Assembly: GCA_016859345.1 (NCBI GenBank)
Contig: CM029119.1
Span: 4,185,609-4,249,608 of the forward strand
DNA: 64,000 bases
Direction of reading: 5' to 3'
Origin: Istiophorus platypterus
Lineage: Eukaryota > Chordata > Actinopteri > Istiophoriformes > Istiophoridae
A program made the translations under genes and the position numbers. Below are positions 15,458 through 30,400 of this stretch, in pieces (within the stretch, counting starts at the first letter, position 1; the number at the start of each line of letters is the position of its first letter). The notes below the pieces were generated by a model. The model was not told where the DNA came from. It saw nothing but the letters and a program-made list of their open reading frames with translations, and did not search any database.

Positions 15458-18400
15458 TTGTATGTGTGAGTGCCTGGATCTTTTTTGCTTGTTTTTGGAA
15501 TCATCACCTTGCCAAATAACGAAGTTTTTGCAAAGTCTGTCAAGAAGCAGAGAGGGAAAGACTTTTGTGGAGCAGAACAAGGAACATTATGACACACAAA
15601 CACAGAGCAACAGAGAATTTTATTTATTTCCGAAGAGGGGTGGAAGAAACTTAGACCTTAGAACTTGTCCTGAAATCATGATATTACATGATATGATACC
15701 TGTATATTAAAATTAAGCAACAGAATGAGAAGTGGAGGTTAGTGTGTCTACTACCTTCTTGGGCTGCAGCATAGTTTTGACCACTAGCCAGCGCTCTATG
15801 CCATCTGTGTGCTCCACCTCTAACACATTGTGACTCAGATCTTTTCGAGTCATGGTTACAAGACGCTTCTCACTCTGCAAGAGAACAGAAACAGCAGATG
15901 ACAGGGGTGTAAAAATACAGCTGATTCCTCAAGGCTTCTTTTAGGTTTGACTGATAACAGCAGCTAAGTACAAGAGCTACCTCATTGTAGATGGTAACAG
16001 AGCGCAGGCGGTGCAGAAAGAGCAGCAGGGAGGGGTGTATATCATGAAACAGGTTCCTAGTCTGAAGGCTCTCGGAACGCAGTGGAAGACAGATCTTAGT
16101 GGTCCAGCTGATGTGAGAATAAATGCAAGTTGTTAGATAGAAAACAAAAAACCCCTTCAGAAGCTATTAGAAATGTAATAGGCTATCAACAGAGTTTACA
16201 GTCTACATATTGGCAGCAATCATCAGGAATAAATATCCTTATCACAATAATTTTAAGGCTGCACTTACCAATATCTTTATATTAGCAACAAATGAAATGG
16301 TCCAACCAAATCAGTTATGTTGAAATACGTTATATGCAAGGGGTTGTTTGTAGTAACAAACCATAAAAGAGTTATTAACCCTCTATTCAGTTCCTCCCAG
16401 CCCTATGGAGGGTTTTAGTATTTTTCAGCTCACTGTTTTGGTTTTAAGTCAACTTTACAGTTCTGGTTCACAGTCACTACTATGAACAACCAGTTGCCAG
16501 CCATGTGTCCAGACAAATGATTTAAAATCAATCCTAATGTTGTTCTTTGTCTGCAGGACATTTATAAATATTTGCTAACACATTTGCCTCAGCAAATATA
16601 AGGTGGTTATATGTTACGTTAAAGATGGTTCTGCTGCCCTCGAGATTCTTTAACTATTCATTCCTTCAGACACTAAGTAAACATACAAATGTTTTTAGCC
16701 AATCTTTATCTCTCATTAGGAACTGTGTATTGGAGGTACATTTACAAACAATTAAAAATCTGAGTTACAAATTTTATATAGAGTAGGATAATGAATTTCA
16801 TCTTTAAATACATAAATTCACCTCAATGCTAAAATATGATATTTGTTTTTCAGATTCGCCCTTTTCAGTAAGGATGTTTTGACATGTCACAGCAGGAAAG
16901 GCTCAGGTAGAAATAAAATAGATGATAACTGAATTCCATTTAGGTGGTTCAGTCATGACACTGTACATACTACCTCACTGCCACGGTCATGGCTTAGTGA
17001 GGCACGTTAATTGAATACAAACATCATCAATGTTGTTTGTAATACCTGTGTTTTTCCTATGACAAGTCAAAATATTTAGAAAAGGTCTGCTTTTTCTCAG
17101 ACATCACCTGATCTGATTTTCGATCCTAAGCTGCTGTGTGTCCAGGGGTCTGTCATCTTCAATCCAGTGAGGGAGGATGTATCCCATGGAGCCACAAGTC
17201 TTGTCGAAGCGCAAGTGGAAACCATTAGAGTGAATCTCAGGACAGTCTGTGACCTTAAACACTGACTTGAAGCCGATGCCCTTTTGCCCTGTGAAGAGTG
17301 GTGAAATAAGGATCATTAAGAAATATGATATTTCTTGATATTAGTTTCCAATTAAATTGCTACAGCCAATAACAGTGAAAAGATCATTACCTCTTTTCAA
17401 AATCTGCTTCCTAAGTAACGTAACATTCAAACAAATACAAGCACTATTCTAGAGATCATGTATATATTTACCAATGTATCCATATTTGTGTTTGCCCTTG
17501 GTGCTTCGACCCACATCACAGATGGCCCTGATGTTTCTCTCCTGGAAACCAATCTCATTGTTGAGAACAGTGATACGGTGTCTGTCCACCACAAAGGCCA
17601 GCGATGGAACGACACCAGCCTCTGATGTATAAGTGTTGTCATCAGCATTCTGAAGATGTCAGCATAAGTCAGAATTAAAATTAAAAAACAATTCATGAAA
17701 CTCTGAGGAGCCACCACCACAGTAAATCAAACTCTCAAGTGGATTTTTTAATTCTAAATAATATTAAACATGCCTGATCAAAAAAGGAGGGATCAAAACA
17801 TTTGAAAAACTTAATTCTTTAATGAATAATAAATATTAAACAGTTCTTTAGTTTCTCTTAACTCAAAAACATGCTTGCTAGTCAAAATGACACAAGGCTT
17901 CAACCCAACCCTTTTCATACATTCATGATTACCAGTCACGACACTGGGGCTGGAATTGTTTTCAACTCGTGAGTCTGTGTGTGTGTCACCTAAGAAATAT
18001 GTGGTCCTGGAGTACCAGCTGTAGCAGGATCTACCACAGAGGCAGTTTTGGGTAATTTGGCGGGTATAACATGTCTGTCTGTCTTTCTATCTGTCTGGGG
18101 ACAGATTTTGTCACTGCAATAGCATCAAAATGTGTGTAGTTCAAATCAAAATGAAGGCCGACTTCCACGATGGCCGTGGTCCATCCCATGAGTATAGATT
18201 ACTAATGTAATAAGGAAACAGTGACTACTGAGTACTCATAGGTCTGAAAGTCAATGTCACAGCTGGTGTAATCCCATAGCAAGATCCTCTCCAGTTGCAT
18301 TTTAACTCTGTTTCATTATTTGTCAGATTGTAAACATATTAGTAGCTACCTGAATGAGTTCAAGGACAAAGTGTGTGTCTTTGCTGTAGAGTTCAGTGGA

Positions 18401-21400
18401 GAGGCGTTCCAAGCTACGGCCCAGCCTATCCTGGTGAACCTTCATCAGGTTCTGGCATTCAGCGGTCAATTCCACACCAATACCAAACTCATTTTTCCTG
18501 TCAGAAAGTAAGAAGAGACAGAAGAAAAAAAGGACAGATCAGCTATAGCAGCCTAAATATATTTGGCCAAAGAAAGCATGACACCTAATGGACAGTTAGT
18601 TAACATAAAGAAATGTGGTGAATAACAAACCTAATGTCCTCAATTATGGCTCTTTGGAGATCTAGTGTGTTCTCTGAGCGGCAGCTGGCAGCATCCTTTT
18701 CATTAGAATCAGACACTTTTGACCATTCCTCATCCTGTCCTCCTTCAGCTTCAATGCTGACATCTGATGTCTCACCGTTGGGCAGTGAGGCCAACTCAAA
18801 AAGCTCCTCTTCATCCTCTTCATACTCAACCTCTACGTCTTGCTCGCCATTAACTAGAGGAAATCATTTTGCAATTAAAACCTCAAAAAGGGAGAGTGGT
18901 CAAGTCCTTTTATACAGTAATATGTGAAAATTTGTATTTTGTGCTGGAGTACTACTTTAAGCCACCTTGTTGTAGGCTCTGGTTGAGCTGAGAGGAGGCA
19001 ATGCTGTTGTCCATAATGTTATCCTCAAGATACTCATCTTCACTCGTATTCAGAGCTGACAGACTACTGCTCTCAGAGTCTATCAAATTAGTCTGAAGTC
19101 AAAAAAGAAGGAGAAAGAAAAACGGAAAAGTAAATTAGAAGCTCTATGAAGTATTTGAGCATCTTTCAGCATATTGTTTTGGTTTATGGAACCTTTACAC
19201 TTTTGGTTTATTGTCACCACTCTGAACAACTGTTGCCAGCCAAATAGCTCTAATAAACCCACCATTAAATATCTGCCAAGCATCAAATGAAATTATTAGT
19301 AACTAGCTGGTGGTTGAGGCCAAAACAAAGTTGAAAGGATAGTAATTACTGATATGTATGTTCAATAAAAATGACTCAAAATTATTCCTAAAATAGCAAT
19401 AAATTCAAAAAGAGGAAAATTAGAAGCCAAGAACAGAGATATGATAGAAGAACAGGATAGCAGTTCACAACAGTATAACATGGCTACCCAAATAGGTACT
19501 GTATGTTATATCCAAACTCAACACTTACTAACTAATTACTAACTAACTTTACTAACATTTATTCTTATTTTAGTTTAAAAGAGGCACAGACAAAAATGAG
19601 AAGGCATAGTATTTTTTTCAAATAACAGTAATGCGTCTATTTTTCACCATTAAACACACTGTGCGGACAAGATGCAGGGGCAATCTGATTTAACTAATAA
19701 ATCACTGATTACTAAAAAAATTCTGAAGTATAGGATGTACTTGGGTCCTAACAAAGGACATGAATGTATAGCGCTGCATTTATGCAAACCTTTTCAAACT
19801 ATAAAGAGGTTGTTAATTCAGGTCAGTCATTGCCATTAGGGCTGCAGTTTGATAGAACATTATCCAAACTGTGTCAAGAATCAAATCCACTTACTGAACC
19901 TGACCTCAGTATTGAATGTGCTTCTCCGATCTCTAGCCATTAAAACCCCTTTAGAATCCATTTATATCTAGCGTTCAACTTTGGAAGAAAGTAATGTTAT
20001 AAAAAAACAAAAATTCATAAGATTCAACTGAAATCTGTAGGCTGACAGGACAGAAACAATTTTGAGTGGTGGCCTAATTTATGTTCCAGAACCTGTAGGT
20101 ACTACTTGGAAATGAGAGAAGATAAAACCCAATTCATTGCAAAAGACATTTTTGGTGCCAAAATGCTCGGTATATATAGCAAAATAAATGTTTGCAGTAG
20201 CAGAAGGTATGAAATGTTAATTAAATATGTATCTGACATATTGAAATAGCACCAATTGACTAGAGAGGACATGTCACTCTGTGCTGTGGGAATCACAAAA
20301 GACAGGTACAGTGGTGTTAAGGGGTAGAGGTTCATGCCTCACAAATGATTTGGGCTGAGTAGACACTGTAGATGATCTTTTTTCTTTATTTCCAATGTGT
20401 TTTGTACTTTCCAAACATTTCAAATTTTTCTGTGCTGTGCTCCTAAGAAATAAACCTGATCAATATAACCTTGTCGCTTTTGGTTGTTCTCAGTACTGCA
20501 TGGTCAGAGCTGTAGTGTTTTGGTATTGCACTACTCAGAGATCGCCCATCAGTTACAGCGGGACAAATTCTTAGATGTCATTTTTCTTTATTTTTCTGTC
20601 AAAGTTCAATTTTCTACAGGTGGTGCTATATTATTATTACTCATTGTTTAGCCACAATGGTCAGTGCTGCTCTTGCAAATCACTTATGTAAGCTTTTTCT
20701 GTTTGTTCCACTGATGCTGTCAGATATTTTTTTGCTAAGAAAGATATAGTCAACACTATGTGTTTGGAACTGTATAGGTGCAAGGTTCATAAACGTCAGT
20801 TTGTCAGTTTGAAATATGACTCATCATCCAACCCAAGTACTGTTTTTCTATTTTTCTGACTTGTCTTCTGACCTTGACTTGATCCACAGGTGCTGTGTGT
20901 GTGTTGTAGTTTTGGCTCTGTGGTGGGTCCAGTTTTTTGTGGTAGTCTTTGACCCAGTCTGTGATGCCCAGGAGGATGCCCATCCGATGCAGACAGTTCA
21001 TGTTCCTTGGGTCAGACTGGGCCATGGTGATCAGGGCCTGTTTAGACTTGGCCTGGCCCAGGACAAGGGAGAAAGGCTCCAAAAAAACCTGGAAGTAACA
21101 TTTATGCAAGAATAACACACCACTTCTTAATCAGAGTTGCACCAGGAATGCACTGCTTTACCTTTAGGCATTACGTTGTGACACTTATGTTGTAATTATT
21201 GCTCAACATAAAACTGTAGTACATCTAAAATGACAAAAAAAAACACAAAGCTGCTGAAAAGAAGATGTTATGACAACTGTAGGCCTGATAAAAACTACCT
21301 CCCCAGTAATTTGGGTGAGCAGATTAAATTCAAAAGCTCGGGCTGCCCCCTCTTTTGGTCAAGGAGATACTGAAATGTTGTTTTGTTTTTTTGTTTTTTA

Positions 21401-24400
21401 TTAAGCTGTGTTTTATCTGTCTGCTTGAGACAAATACTTCCTAATCACACACTTTTATACAAATTTTTAAAAGAAATGAAAACCAAACATCAATATCTAT
21501 ACCTTCCATACTGTTTTTTTTTTTTCAATTTTCTGAGCATGACAGCTAATGATGCTATACACCTTCTGGTCTTTTTTTGAGGCTAAATACACAGATTATA
21601 AAATGCAATTAAATTTCAGGTACTGTATCACAGAGTGGTTCTAAGATAAACATATGAATTTCTATTTCCTGTTGATAATGAAGCGATAAGCGATAATGAA
21701 TTTAGCAGCTTGTTAAATACCTGCTCTCAACCTCTCCAATCTAAAATCCAAACAAAGCTTCAACATAACTCCTCTCCAGAAATATTGGAAATTTGATTTG
21801 ATCCTGCAATATACATGGGTAACGCAGTGCAACTGACCTGCTTCAAAAGAGCCTGGCAGGTTCTGGTGGGGATTCGTGTCAAACATGCCAACAGGAACTT
21901 GGCCACTCTGTTGTAACACGACACGTCCTCTTCGGCCTGGGACAAATCTAACAAACACAAACTTTATTTCAGTGCAATTCATTATTACATCTGTGAATAT
22001 TTCCTTTCCATGAAACAATCTGAAAAAGGTAAGATAAAAGGCTAACTTAAATCTAACAGCGATCTAGCATCTCTACCTTCTTTAGCCACAGCTTCTGCCA
22101 GGGAGCTGTGCATGTGATTGGCCAGGAGGGCAGTGGGAGCGTTGCTGATCCCATCAGCAACCACCAGGGACACCAGGTGACCGGCTGTGCCGACAGGGTC
22201 AAGGGTCATGGCAGCACTAGAGAAATGCTTGTCTCCTGTGTGTGTGGTGATCCTGAGCAGCAAACCCGGTGTAACCTCTAACACTGCCAGGCCTGTATTA
22301 GCTGTGTATAAGTCAATAAAAAGAGTTTGTATTTCACATGTTAGTTGTACATAATGTTATCTGGCAATATTAAGTACATATCTCACAGCTCTACTTTATT
22401 ATTTGCTTCTGAAACAACCGTATTTACCCAAAAAGAAATTATAATTTTCATTTAGACCAGTTTTAATTGAGTAAGTGTGAATGTCTGAGAAATGCTGAGC
22501 AGAATTAAGATTTCAAAGCTATGTACACTGAGCAGACCAAATAAAAAAAAATCAATCGTGGATGACCTATACCTGCGTTTCTTTCGATGAAATCTTTAAG
22601 GGGACCATGAAGGGGTTTAAAGATCAGCTCCCATTGGCTCCACTCACTTATATCCTCCAGCAGGGGGCAGGAGAGCAGGCTGGCCAGGGCCTGGGCCTTG
22701 GACATGTCCCCCAGGCACCCCACTGCCTCACACCCACTTTCAGCACTGTTCATAGGAGGGATGTGGAGAAGATAGAAAATGATGAGTAAGTTTTACTCCT
22801 TTTTGTTTCCCTATATGAATCTAAGCCTTGCATATTCAGTTATATGCTAAAAAAATTGAATCTCCCTTCAAAAATTAGTGAGACGTGACGCCCAAAATTA
22901 CATCACATTTCAGGTTATGTTTCTGGCAGATCTGATGCGATAGGTGGCTGTAGCTCTAAAGGGAATTTTTCAAAGTTTGAAAAACCTATTGATGATATCA
23001 CTATGATACCATCAGGGTTATCTCTGCTTCGGATAAAATTTGTAATAGCAAGCATGTGTTACACACTGAAGGTATTAAAGTCATTCTTTTTTTAATATGC
23101 CTTTTTTTTTTTTAGTTTTTCCCCCTTCACAAAATAATTTGAGTAATGTTTGGTAAAACACTGCTGACCTTGATTTGCTGTGTTTAGCAAACAGGGCAGA
23201 CTCATAATAGACCGGGCTCAGTCCTCCTCCAGCCAGCTCTCTCTGGCGTTGGACCAGACCAGCCAGCATTTGCAGATTACCATAGCCGAGGTCACGACTA
23301 TCTCGGACTCTGTAGTGGAACCTCAGTGCTGACTCAATGTGGGAAAGCTGGAAAAGAGGATGGATGTTGAAATTGTTCCTGTCAATGTCTAGAACACGTT
23401 TTAATAACCAGAAAAATAATCTATATGCAGAGAGAAGAGGAGCTTTTTAAGTACTATTAGTCTATATCTTTATGCAGCAAAATTACATGTGCCAGTAAAT
23501 GACTAACTTCATCTGGATCAGCAGAGGTAATGTCGCCACACTGTTTGATGAACTCAAACACATCTTGTCTGGTGGGTCGGAAACCACTTCCTGCAAGTTC
23601 CATGCTGCCACTGCCCAGAAACAAAGTAGACCCCAATGTGTCCTGCAGCAGCTGCACACAAGCAGAGTCATACAGGATGAATACAGGGTAAATTTTCAAT
23701 GTGGCAGCAGGAGCTCTCTACAAGGGTTGCAATATCCTCACATCTATATTTCACTTTCATACACACGCATAACATTGGTAGCAGCACAATAACAAGAGAT
23801 GAAAATCAACTTGTACCTGATTGTGTTTAACCAGGAACTCCAAGAAGTTGCCTTGCTCTAAAGAGAGGAAATCTTTGATCTGGAAGTGTTTGATCACCTT
23901 CCTCTCGAGAGAGGCAATGTAGGCCAGAGTGAAGGCTGAGTTCTGAGAGGACAGACTATCTTTAAGAAACTGCCTCACTTTGACTGTGAGACACAGAACA
24001 GAAAAATGTCTGTCAATCATAGATGAACATGAACAAGATACATAGTAGACACCATCAGTCTAGTTACCATGTACTATATGTCCTGTATTGTTACCTTCAC
24101 TGGGGAGGGATGTGGTTGGTTTGTCCTCTGTCTTAGTTTGCTGGGGAGTTTTGGGTGCCTTGTCTTTGGGCACCAGGTCTTGTGGGACAGCCAGGGAGCC
24201 ACCGCAAATGGCCAGCTGAAACAGAGCCCTCGCCAGCCGGTCACCTGACAACTGCAGCAGAAAGGTCTGGACGTGCTGGATAAGAAATTAAACAAAGTTT
24301 TGTATCAGAGATGTGATAATTTGACACTGACATTGACTTCAAAATTTAATCTCTGGCACATCATCTCTTGATTAACTCAGACAGAATAACAAACCAAAAG

Positions 24401-27400
24401 AGCTCAAGCAGCAGACCTCCCATCATGTGTTTCAACACTCACACCACTAAAATGTCAAAGCCTTTTCATATAATTCAGAACTGTCACAGGTAAGAGACCA
24501 ATTGGAAAATTTAAGGATGGAAATTCTGTCAACTCTATATTTAACATAAACACCTCTGGCTTCCAAAAGCTTCCAACAGTCAGTTACAGGTGAGACTATG
24601 AATATAAACTATCTAATAGCCTGTAAAAAAAAAATGTGATATATATATTGGGGAAATAGAGTCTTCAGTAAAAGACAGGATCACTAAAAACAGGAGCTCC
24701 ATCATCAGATGGAGATCAACACAAAGGATTTTTGCTTCAATTGTATTGAGGAGTACCAAATAGGAACCAGCGGGACTGACATTAAATTTCTTAGAGAAAA
24801 AAAAGTCTTTATGGATTTACAATATTAGGACTTTTAACTCAAGAGGAACGAACTAAGAGTTAGATTTAGATTTATTTAAATAATAGTGTTTTCATTTTTC
24901 TATCTCAGGATTGGTTGTAAAAGGGCTAGTGAATGAATGGAGTCATTCATGATATAATATCAACCTTAATGTTTCAGAATGTATATCACTTTAATGATGA
25001 TGAAAAACGCCTGTAAGTAGGATGAATTCTCCAGATTGGAGATAATCTGAGAACATGTTCAAGTAGGCAGCTGTCAAGATCAGTTTAGCCTTGGCTTTAA
25101 TATCTGGCCAGTATTTATCAGTTAAAACTATTTTTTTTCTCAGGCGTCTTCTTAAGGATTAGGAAATATGAACGGTGACATTTTGTTAATGAGTTGAGAA
25201 CTGGAGAGCAGTTCTGTAACTCCTTGTTATCCCTTTGATGGCTCATAGTGAGAGGCTTAGTGGAATTAACACTCGGCAGTCTAAAGCAGCAAATTAAGGA
25301 CACAAGACCAGTGTCATAACCACTAAGCTTCTGAAAAAGTGGAAACAGAATTACCACACTGCCACTGATCACACACTTCTGATGCATCCCAGTAGTATCT
25401 GGCACCCACCTTGGTCATCCTGGGACTGAACACCCCCTCTGCCTTTGTGAATACTTCCAGCACTACCTCAGCTGCTGGCATGGATGCATACTTCTTCCTG
25501 AGGTCCAAGGAGGAGAAGGAACCTGCTCCTTGCACTGGCTCCAACACACTCCTCTTGATCTTTCTCAGCTGCTCCTGGATCTCCTCCTCCAGCTCTTTCT
25601 GGATGACCTCCCTGGCCTGCTCCATGAAGATATGCTCACAACGGCTCACCTTTTGCAAGGTCTGCGGGGACAGACAGGGACTCTTCAACAAGTAGAAAAC
25701 TAAATAAAATGTGAACTTTTTTCATCTCAACTGCACTGCTAGTATGTTCACAAGGTTTCAACAACTTCCTCATCAGCTCACTGCTATGGAGATGTGATTT
25801 GCATTGTGGTTGCTACATTATACATCAAACATTTTCTACCCAACTACATCCCCCACAAAGCTAAATGTGCCAGTACTCATGGACATGAGAAAGGTACAAT
25901 GTTCATCTGTATACATTAGCTAATTATACTAGGTCTACAAACAGTAGAACTGTTACCTCTGTCCAGTTGCTCTTCCCTGGGTGTTTAAAAATGCAAATGG
26001 ATAAGTGTGAGAGGATCCTTCATGGGTGCTGATACAAGCCAATTTTCTTCTCAGGGTGAGTAAATTTGGCTTTTGGAGGTGAGTGGCTATTTTGAAGCTT
26101 GGGAGAATGAGGTGCAGTGAAACTGGACTCAAGTCATGATGCAGTGGTGTATCATGACTATTTCAACATTTGCGATGAATTGAAAGCAACCAATTTCAAA
26201 ATTGATGGTGTTCATAAACTTTCCATTTTCAGTCTAAGTAATGATAAGCCTTTTTAAATAGCTACATTTTCAGTATTTGAGTATTTTTGCATTTCATAAA
26301 GCTCATATGCAGTGTAATAACACTATAATCCTTATGGAGCTATAAACACAATTTTAGATTTTTTACTTTGAAAGCAGTTTATACTGACTGACAGTCACTG
26401 AAACTGCAAATTTAAATAGTGAAACAAAGTTGTGGAAAACTTTGATGTAAAATTGCATAATGACCTTTTTATGAACCTGTTTTCCCACTTTGGACCAGAA
26501 ATGGCGACATTAAAATGTATAGGCTGATGTAGGATGTCAATACTTTCAGCAATGGTCTCATTTGGCATTACTGTCCAGTTATACAGGCAAACAGATTCAG
26601 AACACTTACTTGTGTTGACTTTATCATCTACCTAAATAAGACTAATGTCACTGCAGGGATAGTGAAAATGAAAAATTAATTCTAAAAAGAATTTTAAAAA
26701 ATGCATGCTTCTGCTAATGAACACTCATTAAACTTAAAGTATTGCTGTAGGTTTTGTCTCTTACCGATATGGGCAGCCCAACACTGTGTATCCTGATACC
26801 CAGCTCGTAGGGAGAATCACAGTTGTAGTGATCAGCCAGATACTTCATAAATTCAGCCAGGTCTACTTTTGGCTTGCTCTGCTTCCTCCGAAAAACACGG
26901 AGTTGCTAAAGAGTTAAAACAGAATATTTAGGCAAAAGCTAATTAAAAATTAAAAAGTTAGACAGAATCTACATTCATAAAGCTACAGGAAGCTCAGTCA
27001 TGAATTTTCAGGTGAATAGGTGATGACAGTCTTGATGATATTGTCATCGGGTATTAGAAATGTCATCAGTGTCATCAAATGTCATTAAAGACAGAAGACA
27101 TGCTACAAATCTGGGACAACTGACTGAACTGATTTGGTGCATGTGAAACATTTTCTCAAAAGTTAATTTGAATCATTCAGTCTGTGACTGTGGAATTCTT
27201 CTGTTATCTTTAAGCTAAACACCACAGTTCACATTTTGTCATAGCGACCCCGGTCACATAAATTTATTATTGTGGGCGGCAATGAGGTAATTTGCATTAT
27301 TTTACACGGCCTTCCTGATTTCATTTGTGACTAATAGAAATTTTCATATTGCCCTGGTATCTGGAATTTCTCCAAAACCTCAGAAACAGTTAGTTGATGT

Positions 27401-30400
27401 TTTGTGTAACTTCAGATGATTTGTTCTGTACATTACGTGTGCTAATACAAACATATGGGAAAAAATGTTCTACATATTTAGCATCAATGAAATGTAAAAC
27501 AGGAAAAGTATAATGAAAATCAGCATTTTTGGTTCACCAGATAATTTTCCAAACACGATTAATTGATATAAAACTTTAAAACTTAAATGCAAAGTACAAT
27601 TAACAGTCTGCAAAACATTTATAAAGGCATAACCAACAATATAATTTTTTAGCTTGGAAAGAATTCATCAACTAAATCTCTATGTAATTTGCCATGTGAG
27701 TCATACCCTCAAGATGTCTATTGTCTCAATCTGGTGGATATCATCATCCTTAGTTTTACTGTCAATCTTGAACATGCGGTGGATGAGTGGGAGTTTACAC
27801 AGAGGCCCCAGGTTCAGCTCCTCATAGTGCTTCTTGTCTTTCAGGCCAGCTAGTGATTGGCCAAGCTCATATAAGGTGCAAATGGATGTCACTGCTTCAG
27901 TGCACTGACAAAAAGAGGAAAACAAGACTTCAATAGTAACAAAACATCCAGATGAACACAGGTCATAAGCAAATGCACATGCTTGCCAACCTCTATGAAC
28001 ATGTTGATCTCTCTCATGATGTACTGAAGGTTTTTTAGAGCTGGAATCCTCCAGGGTTTGATCCTTGCAGCTTCCAAAGAGGAAATCTGCATCAGCCCAC
28101 ATGCCCTGGATATCACCTTGAGGTGTAAAAGGCATTGAGAGGACAATAAGGAAATGAAATGCAGTTCATGGGTCAGCTGTAGAGAATTCACAAATACTGA
28201 GGTAACATCTACTATTGAATGTGTCTGGGCTAACAGAAACCATATATCTGTGAAAGTGTTGTCTACTACTACCTGGTGACTCTGCACACCACCACAATGG
28301 ATTTGAAACAATGCCGTCAAGATGTGATTGCAGTGTAATCTTTCAGTTTTAATTCAAGGAGTTTCGCAAAAATTTTACATTAACTCTTTAGAAATCACAA
28401 ACATTTTTATGCATAGTCACTCATTTTCAGCTGCTCAAAAGTCATTGGACAATTGACAGTGTCATGTTCAGGGGTGGTCTGTTCCCTCTTTTTTTTCATG
28501 ACACATTAAGCAGATAAAAGGTCTGGAGTTGATTCCAAGTGTTGAATTGGAATTTGGTATTTGTTCATGGGAACTTTGAATATGTGTTCCAAAGAGGTGT
28601 TAATGCAAATGAAGGAGGCCTCATTAGAATGAAAACCAAAACAAACCTATCTGACAGATGTAGAAACTTTAGGAGTGGCCACATCACCAATATGGTTCAT
28701 TCTTAAAAAGAGGGAACGAAATGGTGAGTTCAGCAACAACAAAAGAACATGGAAAACAACTAAAGTGAATGATCACAGAATTCTTTCCTTGGTGAAGAAA
28801 AACCTGCTCAATATCTCACCAGGTCAAGAAAACTCTCCCGGAGGAAAGAGCTTCTCACAGCAAGGAAATGACAAATTCTTCAATGGCCAACTCTGTCAAC
28901 TGACCTCAACCCAACTGAGTATGTTTTTCACTTACTGAAGAAAAAACTAAGGGCAGAAAGACTCACAGACAAACCAACTAAGGGTGGCTGCAAGACCTGG
29001 CAAAGCATCTGATGGGCGTAAACTCAGCAAATGGTGTTCTCCATGGGTTCCAGGCTTCAGGCAGTCATTGACTGCAAATGATTTTCACCCAAGTATTGAT
29101 ATCAATCCTTATATCTGTAGCTATGTTGGTGTGTCAAATACTTTTAAACCTATGAAAATGAGGGAATAAGTACAAATCCACCGAGGTGGTGTATAAAGTT
29201 AAAAATACGAAATTGTGTCACTGTCAAAATACTTTAGTCAACTGTATCGCCCCCATAGTAAAGACAGTCTTTATGAAAGGTAAAGGTTGGTGCTGAATGG
29301 GGATTGTACAAATGTTTAAGGAGATTTTTAAGGAGGTTTCTTTTTTTGCTTATGCAATTTCTGCAAAAAAACGGTTAATAGGATGCCCTAGTAAAAAAAA
29401 GGCATTTCAGACTCTAAAAGGCTGAATAGATTCTCAGCCCACAAACTATAGCACGATGGAGCAACGGAACAGTAAAGGCAAGAGAGAAGACTGATAAACA
29501 AATATATTCAAAAATACATCTCTGCAAATGTTTTGTAATGAGGAAATACTTTTGTAATTGTTTCGTAAATTCATTTATCGTGTTTTTTAGGGTGAACGAT
29601 TGCAAACAGCGCATTTCGATGGGAAACTGAGTGCAAACACAAACGTTCACATGAACACACCACATGGGACCGTAAACAGCATGTGTCCACGAGAAGCGTG
29701 ATGCGAGCAGCAGGTGAGCAGCAGCAGCAGCAGGTCAGCAGCTCCCTCCATCTGTCTACATGAGGCGTTCAGGTACGGCATTAAGATGTTGATCAGCCGC
29801 GTCTGGAGGCGCTTGGGACGTAATATACGGTCACTGAAAATCATGTGCGCCTCTGATCACGTTTACAGCAAATGGGGCGAGTACAAGTCGAGATCTTACG
29901 CGGCCCGTGTAGACAGCTGATGTAAGTAGGAGCGTCTGTGTTCAGTCCCACGTTTAAGAGACGGAAAACGCGGACGAAACGCTTTCGGTGCGGACACGCC
30001 GAGGGTCATTCTTAGGCGGACAGTAAACCGGACTCGCCTCGGCGTGCCCGGGTTTTCACGCCCTTGTTACAATGGTAATGCAGCGACCACCCACGCAGGA
30101 GATTTCACTCAGCTTTTGATAATCAAAGCTGCCCTCAGACGTGTGTGGGATTGTGCGGATTGCGTTTGGTTTCAGCCTTGGTCGCTCTCCTGATAGCGTT
30201 GTCACATCTGCCGTGGTCTGACGACTGAAATATCACATAGTGCCAAATATGGCTGCGCCCGATATAAACCCGTGAGATCTTTAAAACCACCTGGGCCTCC
30301 AGCTGAATGCATCCGTGGTACAGTTGAAGTTCACCTTACTGTGCTGCTCAATTATTCCAAAAACCTTTGGAGTCACCGATTAATTCCGGCTCAGTTTCTC

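Noticed and set aside
17108..18497. Call of sacsin or MORC for the ATPase
   Set aside because: The glycine loop and NNE-x-GF box fit NO VEIN; no ubiquitin-like, DnaJ, HEPN or CW zinc-finger pattern was seen.
18634..18927. Plus-strand Ser-rich ORF
   Set aside because: Antisense shadow of acidic coding exon 17 of the large gene.
29647..29920. ORFs on both strands in the intronic CpG island
   Set aside because: Opposite-strand overlaps with Ser/Leu runs from a GCA repeat; no recognised domain and phase does not join the large gene.
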